A DNA stretch of 64,000 bases, from assembly GCA_028641055.1 (NCBI GenBank), contig CM054062.1, positions 273,575,349 to 273,639,348 on the forward strand. The letters run 5' to 3'. Positions 34,461-45,726 of the stretch are shown in pieces. This DNA is from Alopecurus myosuroides (Eukaryota > Streptophyta > Magnoliopsida > Poales > Poaceae). The notes beneath the pieces were generated by a model, which worked only from the letters and a program-made list of their open reading frames with translations, ran no database searches and was not told the origin of the DNA. The first letter of the stretch is position 1; each line of letters opens with the position of its first letter. A program made the position numbers and the translations under genes.

Positions 34461-35631
34461 TGAAAGTAAAGTATAGGCACCTAGAGGGGGGGTGAATAGG
34501 TGCTAGAACCAATTTTAATTTTTCTTTAACAATTAGGCTTGACACAAAGGTAAATTCTCTAGATGATGCAACTACGGGGAATTTACCTATATGACAAGGC
34601 AAGCACAATAACAATACAAGCAAGAGTAAAGGAGGAAGGGAACGAGGTAACCAATATGAAGCACACGGAGACACGATGTATTCCCGAGTTCCTCCTTGTT
34701 AAGGGAGTACGTCTCGTTGGAGGGGTGTGAGCTCGCCACAAAGGCCTCACCCTATTCTCCAATGAACCCCGCCACAAAGGTCTAGTTCACCTTCCACTAT
34801 TAATCCCCTTTGAGGCGGGAATCGATTCCTTTACAAACAATCTTGGGGAGCACACACAAAACCAAATTGGGGGCTCCCAACAATCTCAAACAACCAACAA
34901 GTGTAGCAATGGTGTCTAGGTTTTCCACAAGGAAACCCTAGACTAGATCCCTCAAGAATACGAGGGGGAAATGAAGATCGGCTCAGTGAAGATGTAGATC
35001 GGGGTCTTCTCCTTCAATCCTCCAAGCATCAACAAGTTTGGGTGGAGGGATTGGAAGAAATCTAACTTTGGAGGCTCAATAAATGCTTGTCTTCAATGCT
35101 GGAGTGAGCAACCTTTTGGGGAAGAAGGGGATGGGGTATTTATATCCCCCTCCCCAAACTAGCCGTTTGACCCTTTTTCGTGCCTAGCGGTACTATCGCT
35201 GGGGCCAGCGGTACTGCCGCTACCTGGCAACGTGAGCGGTACTGGGGTGTCCCAGACACAGGCGCGAGAGGTACCACCGCCAACGTACCGTGGTACTCCA
35301 GCAGCGGTACTACCGCGAGTGCACACCGGTACTACCGCTGGCCACAACTTCGAATTAAATCGAAGTGGCTGGCGGTAGTACTAGGGCACTACCGCCCTAG
35401 TACCGTAAACGTTATCGTGAGCAAATCCTTGCTGGCGGTAGAAGGGCCGGTACTAAGGGCGGTACTACCGCTTCCTGGAAGCAGCGGTACTACCGCCAGT
35501 CAGTAACGGTACTACCGTTGAGCAAGGTTTTGCTCCTAGATCAATATGACCACAGCGGTACTACCGAGCCAGTACTTGTGAAGTACCGCTGGATATAGTA
35601 GCGATTTTCACTCTGGCGGTACTGGGCGCGG
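34461..35631 (-). repeat. C1 5' LTR, part 1
   Basis: It matches the 3' LTR from TGAAAGTAAAGTATAGG up to GGCGGTACTGGGCGCGG, where G2 inserted. It carries the TATA box (35,137-35,144) and most of the GCGGTACTACCGC array (35,185-35,631). Relative to the 3' LTR it has one more array unit (24 bases near 35,470) and lacks a 20-base CCACAAAGGCCT unit. Confidence 0.92.
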
Positions 35632-36105
35632 TGTCGTGGGATAATCACGGCAGACGTTACCGGGGGTAACTTATCTTGGGGCAAGACGACGCTGGTGCTT
35701 GGGAGAGGGTTTAGCTCAAAGGAAAACATGATGATATGCGATCTGGTAGCCGGCAAGCAAGTCGCCGAGTCTCCAATCTCGATATATTAATCTCAACTCT
35801 CGTATTACACTGGATACTCGATACCTAGCAATCTTGTTCTAACTCTTGGGGTCCTGAACCTAACCTAGGGGCCGGCTTATAAAGCATCCGGATCCCTGGC
35901 CTGTTCTCCAAGGCGTACTCTGAGTCCTACCCGAACACTGCTTACAAAACCCTAAACTTCCTTACCGGAACCCACAATCCGGGTTACCAGGCCTACGATC
36001 TTGGGCCTTCTAGAAGCTCCTTTATTCTAGCCGGGTCTTTGCGCAGCGTCCTTTGGGCCGAGTTACACATTGGCGTTGGGCTACCGGGTTATCATCCCTC
36101 CATCA
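35632..36105 (-). repeat. G2 3' LTR
   Basis: TGTCGTGGGATAATCACGG to CCCTCCATCA, 474 bases, the same length as the other LTR. The four differences noted are in CAAAGG/CAGAGG and in the stretch ACATTGGCGTT/ACTTTAGCTTT. It directly adjoins the CGCGG duplication in the C1 LTR. Confidence 0.95.
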
Positions 36106-36495
36106 GTAGTCCCCAGAATAGCCTGGGCTTCACGGGAACCTCGTTGAAGCGCTCGCTATTCCCTGCAAAAATATCAAACGTACAAGTCCATAGAGTCCGG
36201 GTTAAGGTGCTTTGATAAACAGCTAGGCCTAACTCCAAGGTGGCCATATAGTAACCCGGCTTTCTCTAGGTCCTTCTTTTACTTTTTCCGGATCAATGCC
36301 CTGATAAAAATGTCAAAGATCCGGCTCACTTTACTCGATAATTGACCCTGATGTTGCGGAGAAGATCTACTTCTTATCTCTGTCCAGATATCTCGTCCAG
36401 CACTTAAAGCGTATCTCACAAAATCCGGATAGATAGCCGTTATCCCGAAATTCCCGGTTCTTGCCCGTTGGACTAGGTTTATCCGCCCGCACCCT

Positions 36496-36503
36496 TATAA
36501 ATA
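36496..36503 (+). promoter_or_regulatory. TATA box of the G2 antisense gene
   Basis: TATAAATA lies on the plus strand about 390 bases inside the 3' LTR, followed by a pyrimidine-rich leader (TTTCCCCCTTTTCCCTCTTC) and a GC-rich first exon. It points opposite to the LTR promoter and fits a dedicated promoter for the plus-strand gene. The copy in the duplication is at 55,283-55,290. Confidence 0.7.
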
Positions 36504-36529
36504 GGTACTTAGGGGTTAACCTAACCCCA

Positions 36530-37286
36530 ACGGCTCATTTCCCCCTTTTCCCTCTTCTCTTCACTTCCGCGCTCGAGCTCGCAGAGCACCATCACGGAGA
36601 CCTCACGCGCGTCGCCGGAGCCAACCCGCCGCCGGCTACGCTCCGCCACGATTCGCCCCGCGCCGCCGCCAAGATCCGCCGCCGCGCCCTCAACCTGCCC
36701 GTCGGGGATCGCAAGGGGGCACCAAGACTGCGCCATTTGCCGTCGCCGCGTGCTGCTCCAATCTCCTCCAGTAAGTTCCTTGTATCCACTAATTCAACCC
36801 CGCAATTTTTCGATTTACTCTAGATTAGATCTAGGTCAACCCGCGGGCCACTTTTCTTGTCGCGCCGGATTAGGTCGCTTAGATGCTTGCTAATTACTCC
36901 AATAGCTTGATTGATGGACACACACCACTCTCCTATCATCATTAACCATTAATTTCTCTGTAGAATCGTCCGCAACTTTTTCAACCTAGATCCATTTCGC
37001 CAAAATTTTCCGCGCCTGTCATTGACACCCGGAAAATCCTCTTCTTCCGGCTCTTTTGCTTGTAGTAGATACATGGGAAATCACCCGTCTTCCTCAAACA
37101 CTTTTCAATACGTAAGTACCCAATAGTTTCTATGCTGATACTTGATACCCGGATAACTTGTAATCTTTCGCATCGTCCAACGATACCCGGATACTTCTTA
37201 TTTTTCATGTCATCGATACTGCTTGCACATACTCGGGTAATCTCATTTCCTGTACCTCTTTGTCTTGTGCTTCACAGGTTGATCCC
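36530..37286 (+). other. 5' untranslated region of the G2 antisense gene with two predicted introns
   Basis: After the TATA box, a leader exon ends at a CCA/GTAAGT donor near 36,770. A TTTCTCTGTAG acceptor at 36,964 and a TAC/GTAAGT donor at 37,086 bound a possible second leader exon (36,965-37,085). The acceptor TGCTTCACAG at 37,277 then opens the exon holding the start codon at 37,287. The GC-rich frames in the first exon are upstream frames or chance. Splice sites are by eye. Confidence 0.55.
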
Positions 37287-40200
37287 ATGGCTCCCAAGAA
37301 ACAAGGGAAGCAGCCAACCAAGGCCAAGACCACCCAGTCCATATCCGCCAACTGGGCGCGATCCATGGTGACAAAGGCCAAGCTAGAAGAGCTGGCCGAG
37401 TTGGGGGTTCTCCCCCCTCAGAAGGATATCCACTGGAGGGTGTCGGGTAACGAGACCCGGCCCACGCCCGCCGACAATGAGGTAATCTGCTTTGTAGAGC
37501 ACGTGACTCGGGGATTCCGACCTCCGGGTCACCCTTTCTTTAGAGAAGTTCTGAGTCATTATGGCCTCCGGGTATTCGACATAGGGCCTAACTCTATGTT
37601 GAATATAACCCATTTCATTGTTCTGTCCGAGTCATACTTGTGCACTCCGCCAAGTTTGGCTCTCTTTATTGAACTTTTCCAGTGCAAGCCGTGCCGCGAA
37701 AGCGGTGACGGAGCACTTCTTGCTTGCGGCGGGGTCTCCATCCAACGTCGCAAAAATTCTCACATGCCACCTCTCACACTCAATTCCCACGTCAAACACT
37801 GGCAACTCTCATACTTTTACTGCCGAGACACCTCCCCTCCCGGCGAAAAGAAGCTGCCGGGTTACTCGGAGGGCCTCCTCGATATCTCCGAGACCTTCAA
37901 CGCCTTTGCCCCTGACTCGGACAGGGAGGCAATCCAACCTTTGTTGGATAAAATTGCTATTCTTTCAGCCCAAGGTCTCATTGGGCTTAACCTGGTGAAA
38001 ACTTGGGTTGATTTCCGGATCCAACCCAATTCCATCCGCAAAAAGTTAATGTGCGAGTACTCGGGGCACACCACGGACGCGCTCCGATACTCCACCCATA
38101 GCTTTGCAGCTGGTGACACCAACAAGACTATCAAGGGCTTCTTGACAGAGAAGTTGGAGGTAATCCGGAATATAGCCGGATTAGAGCCCTTTACGCGCGA
38201 GAAGCCGGCCCCTGAGGTAAAGATCCGGCTTCTATATTTTTACCTTCACACTTTCCACTTGATACAGCTATTAACCCTGATTCATATATCTTCATCTCAG
38301 GCCGATGATGTTTTTTGGAAGATTTAAACTCCCCCTAACTCTGAAAGCCCAGAGGAGAAAGAAGACGCCGTTAACTCGGATGAAGGTACATTCCGAGTTT
38401 CACTTAGTTTCTTTGAGCTCGTTGTTGCTCTTTCCTCATTTTCCGACTGTAAACCTTGATAACTTTCAGAACAAGAGGACAAGGACGAAGAAGAAGAAGA
38501 AGCAGAAGACCGGATGGAATCGGCAAACAACGAGGAGGAAGCTGAGCCGACAATCAAGGTCGGAGCAAAGAGGAAACCCCGGGGGGTCGTTTTTAAGGTT
38601 CCATACCACCTCCTTACTTCCAAACCATTCTCCTTTGATAACATGCACAAGCTAAACCAAGAATTATCCGACTGGCCGTACCTGAAGGATTCACCCTCGA
38701 CCAAGCGTAGAATGACTCGGAATTTCCCGGGTGAAGGCGCTCTTAACCCGGGTATTTCATCATCCTCAACACGACGCGCCGGTACTCATCTGATCCCTTC
38801 TTTGAATATTAAGGTTTTTCCAGTTTACCCCTTAGTAGAGTAGCTCCACGTCTTACTTGCTTTGGCATTTTCAGCTTCGTCTGGGTCTAGTAGTGAGCTC
38901 CCCTCGGATTACGTGGTGAATCCCGGGTAAGGTTCTTCTCCTGATGCTCTATCGCCTTTCCGCAATCTTTCCCCAGTCGTATGCTAAGTGCTTATCTATA
39001 CTGTTCATAGAGCCACGGTCACTATCAGTGATCAAGAGAATGTGGGGGCCGATGACCCGGGTAAGGATAACCCGACTGATGATACGACTACCGCAGCTGG
39101 CGGCGAAGAACAAGTGCCACCAACAAACTCGGCTGACCAAGAGGCTGAGTACCCAATAGCCTCGCACACACGCGAGGAGGAGGCCACCGCCTTGGGCACG
39201 GGAGGCGCACCAGAGTCCGATACTCGGACAGCTCGGGCGCCTTCCCCTACCGCGGAAAAAAATCCCTCGCCGAGCTACCAAGGTCCCGGGTCTTCCCACT
39301 CAGGCAACGATACCTTCGATCAAATGATGAGCGCTCTCCTTGCCATGAAGGCCTCAGAGAGCAGTATGTTAGAGCGTCTGGTAGTGGAGCACCAGGTAAT
39401 CGTTACTTGATATCTAATGATATCCATCTAGTCCCCAAGTTCCAAGTCTAATTTGTCAAAGTTACACTCGGTACTTCTTTCAATACTCGGCTGACTGCAA
39501 TATCCGATTAGTTTTTAACTTTCCATATCTTTAGGCGCACGCATCTCGGTCCGGGGAGATTTTGGCCAAGACCAATCAACTCCTGGACACTGAGGTTAAG
39601 CTAAGAGAGGCGCTTGAAGCTGAGGTGGAGACCTTGAAAAAGGATGTCGCAAAATACAAAGAGAGATACACCACCGTCCAAGTTACGCTGAAGGAGCTAT
39701 CAGCTCAAATTTCCGACACTTATCGTGTCCTTGTTGGTGAGATTTTGCTTCTTACCGGTTCGTGTCTTGGTTTTTTGTTTCTTGATACGTGACACCCAGA
39801 ATACTTTGAAGTAATCTTTGTATTGTGTCCTGCAGATTCCAATCTTGCTCCCTCGGAAGAAAATGATATCCAGAAGATAATGAACTTGAGGAATGTCCTC
39901 CGGAGGTTCTGTGCCGGCACTAAGTGGATCCTGGACGCCATTCAGTGGCCGACTGAATCGTATCCGGGTATGGAGACCCTAATCCATGCATGCTCCACTG
40001 TTCCTGCATGGATTGAGCTCTGGAAGCGTTCATCATGCCGGATTGGCATGACCCGGGCCTTTATGCTGGCTAAAGCTTACTTTCCCAAATTTGAGCCGGC
40101 AAAAGTGATAGCCGGGTTTCCGGAGTTCAAAGCGGATGGCACAAAGTTTGGGGCTAAGGACTTCAAGGCCATGCAAGCTGAGGTACGACATTCGGCGACT

Positions 40201-40524
40201 ACTCTTGCCGACAGTATGGATTTGAATAAGTTTATGTCCCCATACGATGCTAAGGGCAAGGCTGTGATGGAAGACACGCCCGTGCCATTCGATATCCTGG
40301 AAAAATGGAACGCTGGCTCGGCCAGGCGAAGGGAGGAAGCTGCGAAGAAGGGGGCCGATTTGGAATCAGCACCAACTACTTCTACGCCAACCGTTCGTCC
40401 ACCTGTTCGTCCTGATGCTGAAATTCCGGATGATGATGTCGCGAATGCTTTTAATGAGCAAACTCATGATCAAGACCCGGAGGACAAGGTTGGAGGTGTG
40501 GACCTCACCCGGGAGGCCGAGTAG
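37287..40524 (+). CDS. G2 antisense seven-exon gene, Transposase_28-type protein (one in-frame TAA)
   Basis: Predicted exons: 37,287-38,216, 38,301-38,385, 38,470-38,751, 38,875-38,926, 39,011-39,395, 39,535-39,736, 39,836-40,524. Every intron is GT...AG and phases match at all six joins (0,1,1,2,0,1), totalling 875 codons with the final stop. One TAA at 38,325-38,327 in exon 2 interrupts the frame. Residues 1-310 resemble the 'putative gypsy type transposon' domain (PF04195, from memory), with the GVLPPQKDIHWRV and HYGLRVFDIGPNS regions. Exons 3-5 are acidic and low-complexity, exon 6 is a coiled coil (LREALEAEVETLKKDV), and exon 7 is a conserved-looking helical domain and acidic tail. Molecular function is unknown. 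It may now yield only the 346-residue or shorter N-terminal product. Confidence 0.75.
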
Positions 40525-41620
40525 ATTATTATCTGATGTCCTCTTGATACTTTGTTTGCCGGATGCCTTTGTAAAAGCAGATATTCTTTTGATAGTGCGT
40601 ATGCGCCATTTTGATATTACCATCGCATTATGTAAACACATTGCGAAACTTGTAACGGCTTCAAAGCCCTTTGTGGCCTTTGGATGGACTTGATGCACGT
40701 CTGCCTTTAAGCTCGTTTATTCCCGACTTACTTTATGGTTCCGTATGTGAGACTCGGTTTCCGGATCTCGTGGGTTTGACAGGTGGACTTTTCTCTAAGT
40801 CCCCAAGTCCCCAAGACCCGGATGTTTGGGTTTTTTGGGCTTAGTGACTAAGCAACTTTGTTTCTTTTTTGCGAAATCCCCAGTCCCCAAAGCCCGAAAT
40901 TCCGGGTCTGGGATACGCGGTCATCCAGAGAGAACAAGTTGTCTTGCGCTAAGCCCGAACCTAGAGCCGTTTCACATAGGTTTTGAAGTTATGCTTAATA
41001 AACGTTGATTTTCCGGCTATTAGCCCTGTACTCTGCATAACTTGTGGTTTAGATGACCCTTTTGACTATCTTGTACTGTAAGCCGGCTTTCGCGCGGATA
41101 TCATGTTGTTACATCTATACGAAAACAGGGTCAGGCAAGTCCCATTGGGCTTCATGGCTGATTGTAATCGTAAGCGAGCAAATCATGCCACTTTAGTGCG
41201 AGTCACATCGAGCTTAAGTAAGAAAGGTCAAGAAAATTTGGCTCCTTTGTCCGGTTATAAGATTGCAGCCGTACTCGTTTGCGAGTAATCAGCCCTTATA
41301 ACTCATAGGCATCAAGGCCAGGGCTTTGAGTTTGTAACTGTGCTATTCAAGCAATCAGCCCTCAAGACCTAGATATATGCAACATTCTTAAGGAAACTGA
41401 TGTACTGATAACAATAAACGATACTTACCTTTAAGCGAAGTAGAGATCATAACAAAATAAGACTTGATAACGCATGTGAAGAAGATATATTGCTTAACCA
41501 TCTCTTTATTGATATGAGAAAGCTTGGGTCAGCAGGCCGCCTCATTAAAAACCCTCCAGTCCCCTCAGGTACCCTGGATAGGAAAAGAGTGCGTCTGAAA
41601 CCTGCTGCCCGTTATATTGT
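40525..41620. other. G2 spacer between the convergent antisense gene and gag-pol
   Basis: This is the 3' region of the plus-strand gene and of the truncated minus-strand gag-pol. It contains runs of CCCCAAGTCCCCAAG-type sequence near 40,800 and 40,880 and no coding signature. The deleted RT, RNase H and integrase would have been expected here. Confidence 0.55.
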
Positions 41621-43744
41621 TTAGTTCTTCTTGGGGATCTGTCTGGAACCAACATAATCGATACACATTCTCCACTTGTTGGTCTTTTTTATTATGAGTG
41701 CCGGGTTCGCTAGCCAATCCGGGTGAGGCGTTTCCGTGACGCGGGTGGTTGTAAACAGTCGTGTGATTTCTTCTCCTACAGCAGATTGCTTGGAAGGGTC
41801 ATGCTCGATGAAAGCCACCATCTTGGTGTCTTGTGCTGCCTTGAACTTTGCCCTTTCATCTTCAGTACTCGGTCTTTTCAGTGATGTTCTGTCATCCGGG
41901 TCTGCTTGAGACCGGTAATGCTTGAGTTCCTCTTTTCTGCAAGCTTGCTCAGCCATTGCTACGTCTCCTTCATCGCACTCAGCCGCTATAACCCGGCTTC
42001 CATGTATGGTGATGGTCTGCTTAGGACCCGGGATTTTTAGCTGTAGATACACATAACACGGCCTAGCAATGAATTTAGCATAAGCCGGCCTTCCGAACAG
42101 CGCGTGATAAGGACTGCACAGCTTGACCACCTCGAAAGTGAGCCACTCAACTCGATAATTATCCTTTGATTCTCCGAAAGCTACCTCCAATACGATTTTT
42201 CCCTCGGGGCACGCTGAGTGACCCGGCACTATCCCATGAAATTTTTTTGAACTTTTTTGTAGCTGAGACTCCCTGAGACCCATTCGTAGAAAGGTCTCCC
42301 AATACAGGATATTGATGCTACTTCCACCATCCATCAGGACCTTTTTCAGCTCATACCCATTGACCTGGGGTGCAACTACTAATGCTAAGACTCCCGGGTG
42401 TTCTATTCTTTCCGGGTGATCTCTTCTGCTCCATGTTACATCCTGCTCTGACCACCTCAGGTATCTCGGAACAGCCGAGGAAATCGAGTTTACCGCTTGC
42501 TTCAGTATCTTTTTGTCCTTGTTAGAATTTCCTGTAGTATGCACGTGATATTGACCCAACTGCTTGGGGTTAGCCTGGAAACCTCCGGCTCCCCCTTGGT
42601 TGTTACCCTGATTTCCTGCTGCCGGGTTACCGGCTGGGGGTGGGCCGTTGCCCGGGTTTCCACCTGGACCCGGTCCTCCTCCCCGACCTGCACCTCGCAT
42701 GGCTCTGTTCACTTCCTCATTCTTCCATCTCTGTAGGTCGGCGCACTGCTCCAAGGAGTGGTTAGCCGGCCTACCGTTCCTGCTGTGTTTCGGGCACGCC
42801 ATTCTGAAGATGTCCCAATTGTTACCTGGCCTTGGCGGCCCTTGATAGTTTCCTCCATTGTGATTTCCAGTATTGAAATTTCCTTCTGCCCTGGGTCTTG
42901 AAGACCCGGCTTCTGTGCTGGCGACAAACTCGGAGCCTCCCTCAAACGGGTGCTTGTTCTGGCTGTTTCCGTTATTACCCGGCGCTGATCCATTGCCGGC
43001 TCTTCCATTATTACTTGTGTTCGCTTTTGCTTTTTTGTCATCAGCTTCCTCTTCTGTAGTATCCGTTGCAGCGTGTTTGTTGCATGCATCCATCAGTTCC
43101 CCCATCATAACCTCTGAAGCATTCCGACTAGATTTCATGCGGGTTAACTTTTGCACTAAAGGTGTGTACTTGCACGTTTTTTCCATAGCTTGTAACGCAT
43201 CCTTGGGCTGAATATCTGTGGATGAATGCAGTATTTCCATAACCCGGCGCACCCATCTGCGCGCCGACTCACCCTTCTTCTGGACGCATCGTTCTAAGTC
43301 ATCAATAGTGAATAACTTTCTGCACGTCCCATGAAAGTGCTTGATGAACGCAGTTTTCAGCTCCTCCCATGACTTGATAGATCCCTCTGGTAGAGTATTG
43401 AACCATAATTTTGCTGCTCCTTCTGACATCATTAAGTACATAAACTTGGCTTGAAGATTTTCCGTTGTGTTGCGAATCGACATTGCCATCTCATAACTGC
43501 CCAACCATGTTTCCGGATCCATAGTCGGCTCGTAATTCACTACTTTACCCGGTTCCTTGAATTTATCCGGGTAAGGCTCGGCCCTGATGTTGTCCGACAT
43601 GCACTTAGGCCCGGCAAGATTAGCCGGGACCGGCCTTACTCGAGAAACGTGTGATCCTGCGGGGGGTGCGGCCGGACGCGGGACTGCTGGTGGCCCATGC
43701 ACTGCAGACCCGGCTGCGGCTCTCCTGGCTCTGGAACTGTCCAC
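41621..43744 (-). pseudogene. G2 gag core, protease and truncated start of RT
   Basis: A 707-codon frame. Residues about 60-170 are the retrotrans_gag capsid region (KLWFNTLPEGSIKSWEEL). About 300-345 carry a CHHC zinc-like motif (ACPKHSRNGRPANHSLEQC). A Gly/Asn/Pro-rich linker follows, then protease with KKVLMDGGSSINILY (active-site Asp-Gly-Gly). The last 30 residues reach the first RT motif (WRMCIDY) and then end in unrelated residues and a stop. About 3 kb of pol is therefore deleted. Its product could still form particles and cleave itself, but cannot copy or integrate. Confidence 0.88.
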
Positions 43745-43777
43745 GATAGCTTGTCTTGCTGATGCTGCTGGTACTGC

Positions 43778-45183
43778 CTAAATGCGGGGAGGAGGCGGCA
43801 TTTGCTGCTGCTCTTCCCTCCGCCGCGCTGAACTTGCCTGGATATTGCCGGTGTTGCCTCGTTGCTGACTGATATATGGCGTCCCATGCATTCCACTTCT
43901 GTGATCCGGGTAGTTAACTTGCTGTGCCACCGCGGTGCGCAATAGATCTATCGCCCGCCGGGTCTCCTCTGTGTGGGGTGACTCTCTCACGGGGATTTGG
44001 TTTAACGCGAGTGTTGCTGCGTACACGTTATCATGGGGTTGTTGTAATGACCCGCTGGTGTGCGAAAACGTGATGGTGGTGGTGGTGGTGGTGGTACAGT
44101 ATTGCCGGTAGTAACTCCAGTCTGTGGTACGGGTAACCCGGCCTGCGTGTCTACCGGTTGTACTCCTCCGGTTGTTGGCTGAGGGGCGGTTCCTTGGTTT
44201 GCCGCTGGGATCGGCTGATCCTGAGGCGTGATAAATAGCGCAGCCGGGTTTATGACTCCTCCCAATGCTGGTAATCTGGTTTGGTGCCTTTGATGTATTC
44301 TAGTCGTTTCCTCTCGGAGCCGGGTTTCCAGTGCATCCAGCTCGCGTTGGCGTGTGGCCATCCCTTGCCTTTCTGCTTCTACTTGTCTTCTCTGTTGCTC
44401 CAAAGCACGACGGGCTACATCCAGGTCCCTAACACGTTCCGCCGCGTTTTCTGGAGTGATAACGGTGGCAAGAACTGTGGGATCTAGGATCAGATTGTTG
44501 TCGAACAGGGCCGGGTGCTGTGGATTGGAAGGACCCGCTCCTGGTGTCCGGTTTGCTAGGAATCCAAATGTGTTCGTGTGTAACTCGTTTTCCGCCGCTT
44601 GACTGGTAACCGATGCCGACTCTCCGTCAACCCGGGCCAAAACCGGGTTCCCGTTAGCCAGATCTTGCTGCTGGGCCAACGCTTGTGCTGCTCCGACCGC
44701 GGCCGCGGTCCCGTTCTCCTGGTTGAGATTGGTCGCGGGAGCCGTGTAAACCGCAACCCGGCGCACGATGCTTGGCGCGAATTCATACTGTTCCTCTTCG
44801 CTGCTATTTTCCTCATACTGATTCTCTAGTAGATGCAGGATAGACTCGGTATCATCTTCTTTCTCGACCCAGCTGCGTGGGGTCCATGCCGGCTCCTCCA
44901 GCTGTTCCCTCTTCGTGGTGGGTTCTTCTGTTGGATCTGTCGTCCCAACTGATTCTTCTCCATCTGATTGAATGTAGGTGGCCTCCCCTGACACAAAATC
45001 AAATCCAAAGTCGTCAGGGATCGAACCGGAAGTACGTACCATACCGATGAAGACGTTGATCCGGCCGATTGTCACGATAGATCCGGATTCGAGGTGATCC
45101 GACTCTGGCCCCCAGCCGGAATCGTCCACCATCTTCTCTCCTTCGTGGTCGGTGTAGATCTCGCCGATGACTAGATTCTCCAT
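43778..45183 (-). pseudogene. G2 gag N-terminal region, frameshifted
   Basis: The likely ATG at 45,181-45,183 follows the primer-binding site by about 45 bases. The frame runs to 44,002 with an acidic N-terminus, a Gln/Ala-rich middle, a long Arg/Glu/Gln-rich coiled coil (VEAERQGMATRQRELDAL) and a run of seven Pro encoded by a GGT microsatellite (44,070-44,094). A frameshift near 44,020 moves it into 43,778-44,026, and a stop separates that from the gag core at 43,744. The same frame is open upstream through the primer site into the LTR to 45,372. Confidence 0.78.
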
Positions 45184-45226
45184 GTTCTTCCGAGCTTCTC
45201 CCGTGATGTAAACACCTTTGGACGCA

Positions 45227-45247
45227 GGCCCCACGGTGGGCGCCAAC
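45227..45247 (-). promoter_or_regulatory. G2 primer-binding site
   Basis: On the minus strand TGGCGCCCACCGTGGGGCC follows the 5' LTR after two bases. It starts with TGG, complementary to the tRNA 3' CCA, and is the form seen in many grass Tat-type Gypsy elements. I do not assign the tRNA species. Confidence 0.8.
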
Positions 45248-45721
45248 TGTCGTGGGATAATCACGGCAGACGTTACCGGGGGTAACTTATCTTGGGGCAA
45301 GACGACGCTGGTGCTTGGGAGAGGGTTTAGCTCAGAGGAAAACATGATGATATGCGATCTGGTAGCCGGCAAGCAAGTCGCCGAGTCTCCAATCTCGATA
45401 TATTAATCTCAACTCTCGTATTACACTGGATACTCGATACCTAGCAATCTTGTTCTAACTCTTGGGGTCCTGAACCTAACCTAGGGGCCGGCTTATAAAG
45501 CATCCGGATCCCTGGCCTGTTCTCCAAGGCGTACTCTGAGTCCTACCCGAACACTGCTTACAAAACCCTAAACTTCCTTACCGGAACCCACAATCCGGGT
45601 TACCAGGCCTACGATCTTGGGCCTTCTAGAAGCTCCTTTATTCTAGCCGGGTCTTTGCGCAGCGTCCTTTGGGCCGAGTTACACTTTAGCTTTGGGCTAC
45701 CGGGTTATCATCCCTCCATCA
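45248..45721 (-). repeat. G2 5' LTR
   Basis: 474 bases, about 99% identical to 35,632-36,105 by eye. It is followed on the right by the CGCGG duplication and the rest of the C1 5' LTR. The duplicated element's matching LTR would lie just beyond the window end. Confidence 0.95.
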
Positions 45722-45726
45722 CGCGG

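Larger units (their letters stand above)
35632..45721 (-). mobile_element. G2: Gypsy (Tat-type layout) retrotransposon with pol deletion and antisense gene
   Basis: Two 474-bp LTRs (35,632-36,105 and 45,248-45,721), TG...CA ends and the perfect duplication CGCGG (35,627-35,631 and 45,722-45,726) define a 10.1-kb element. Its coding strand is minus: gag, protease and only the first RT motif. RT, RNase H and integrase are missing. A plus-strand multi-exon gene occupies 36.5-40.5 kb. The LTRs differ at about four positions by eye, so it inserted much later than C1. It depends on another element's enzymes. Confidence 0.93.

Noticed and set aside
36461..36823. 120-codon frame in the leader of the G2 antisense gene as a protein
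   Set aside because: It starts upstream of the TATA box and runs through a predicted intron; residues are GC-driven Arg/Ala/Pro.
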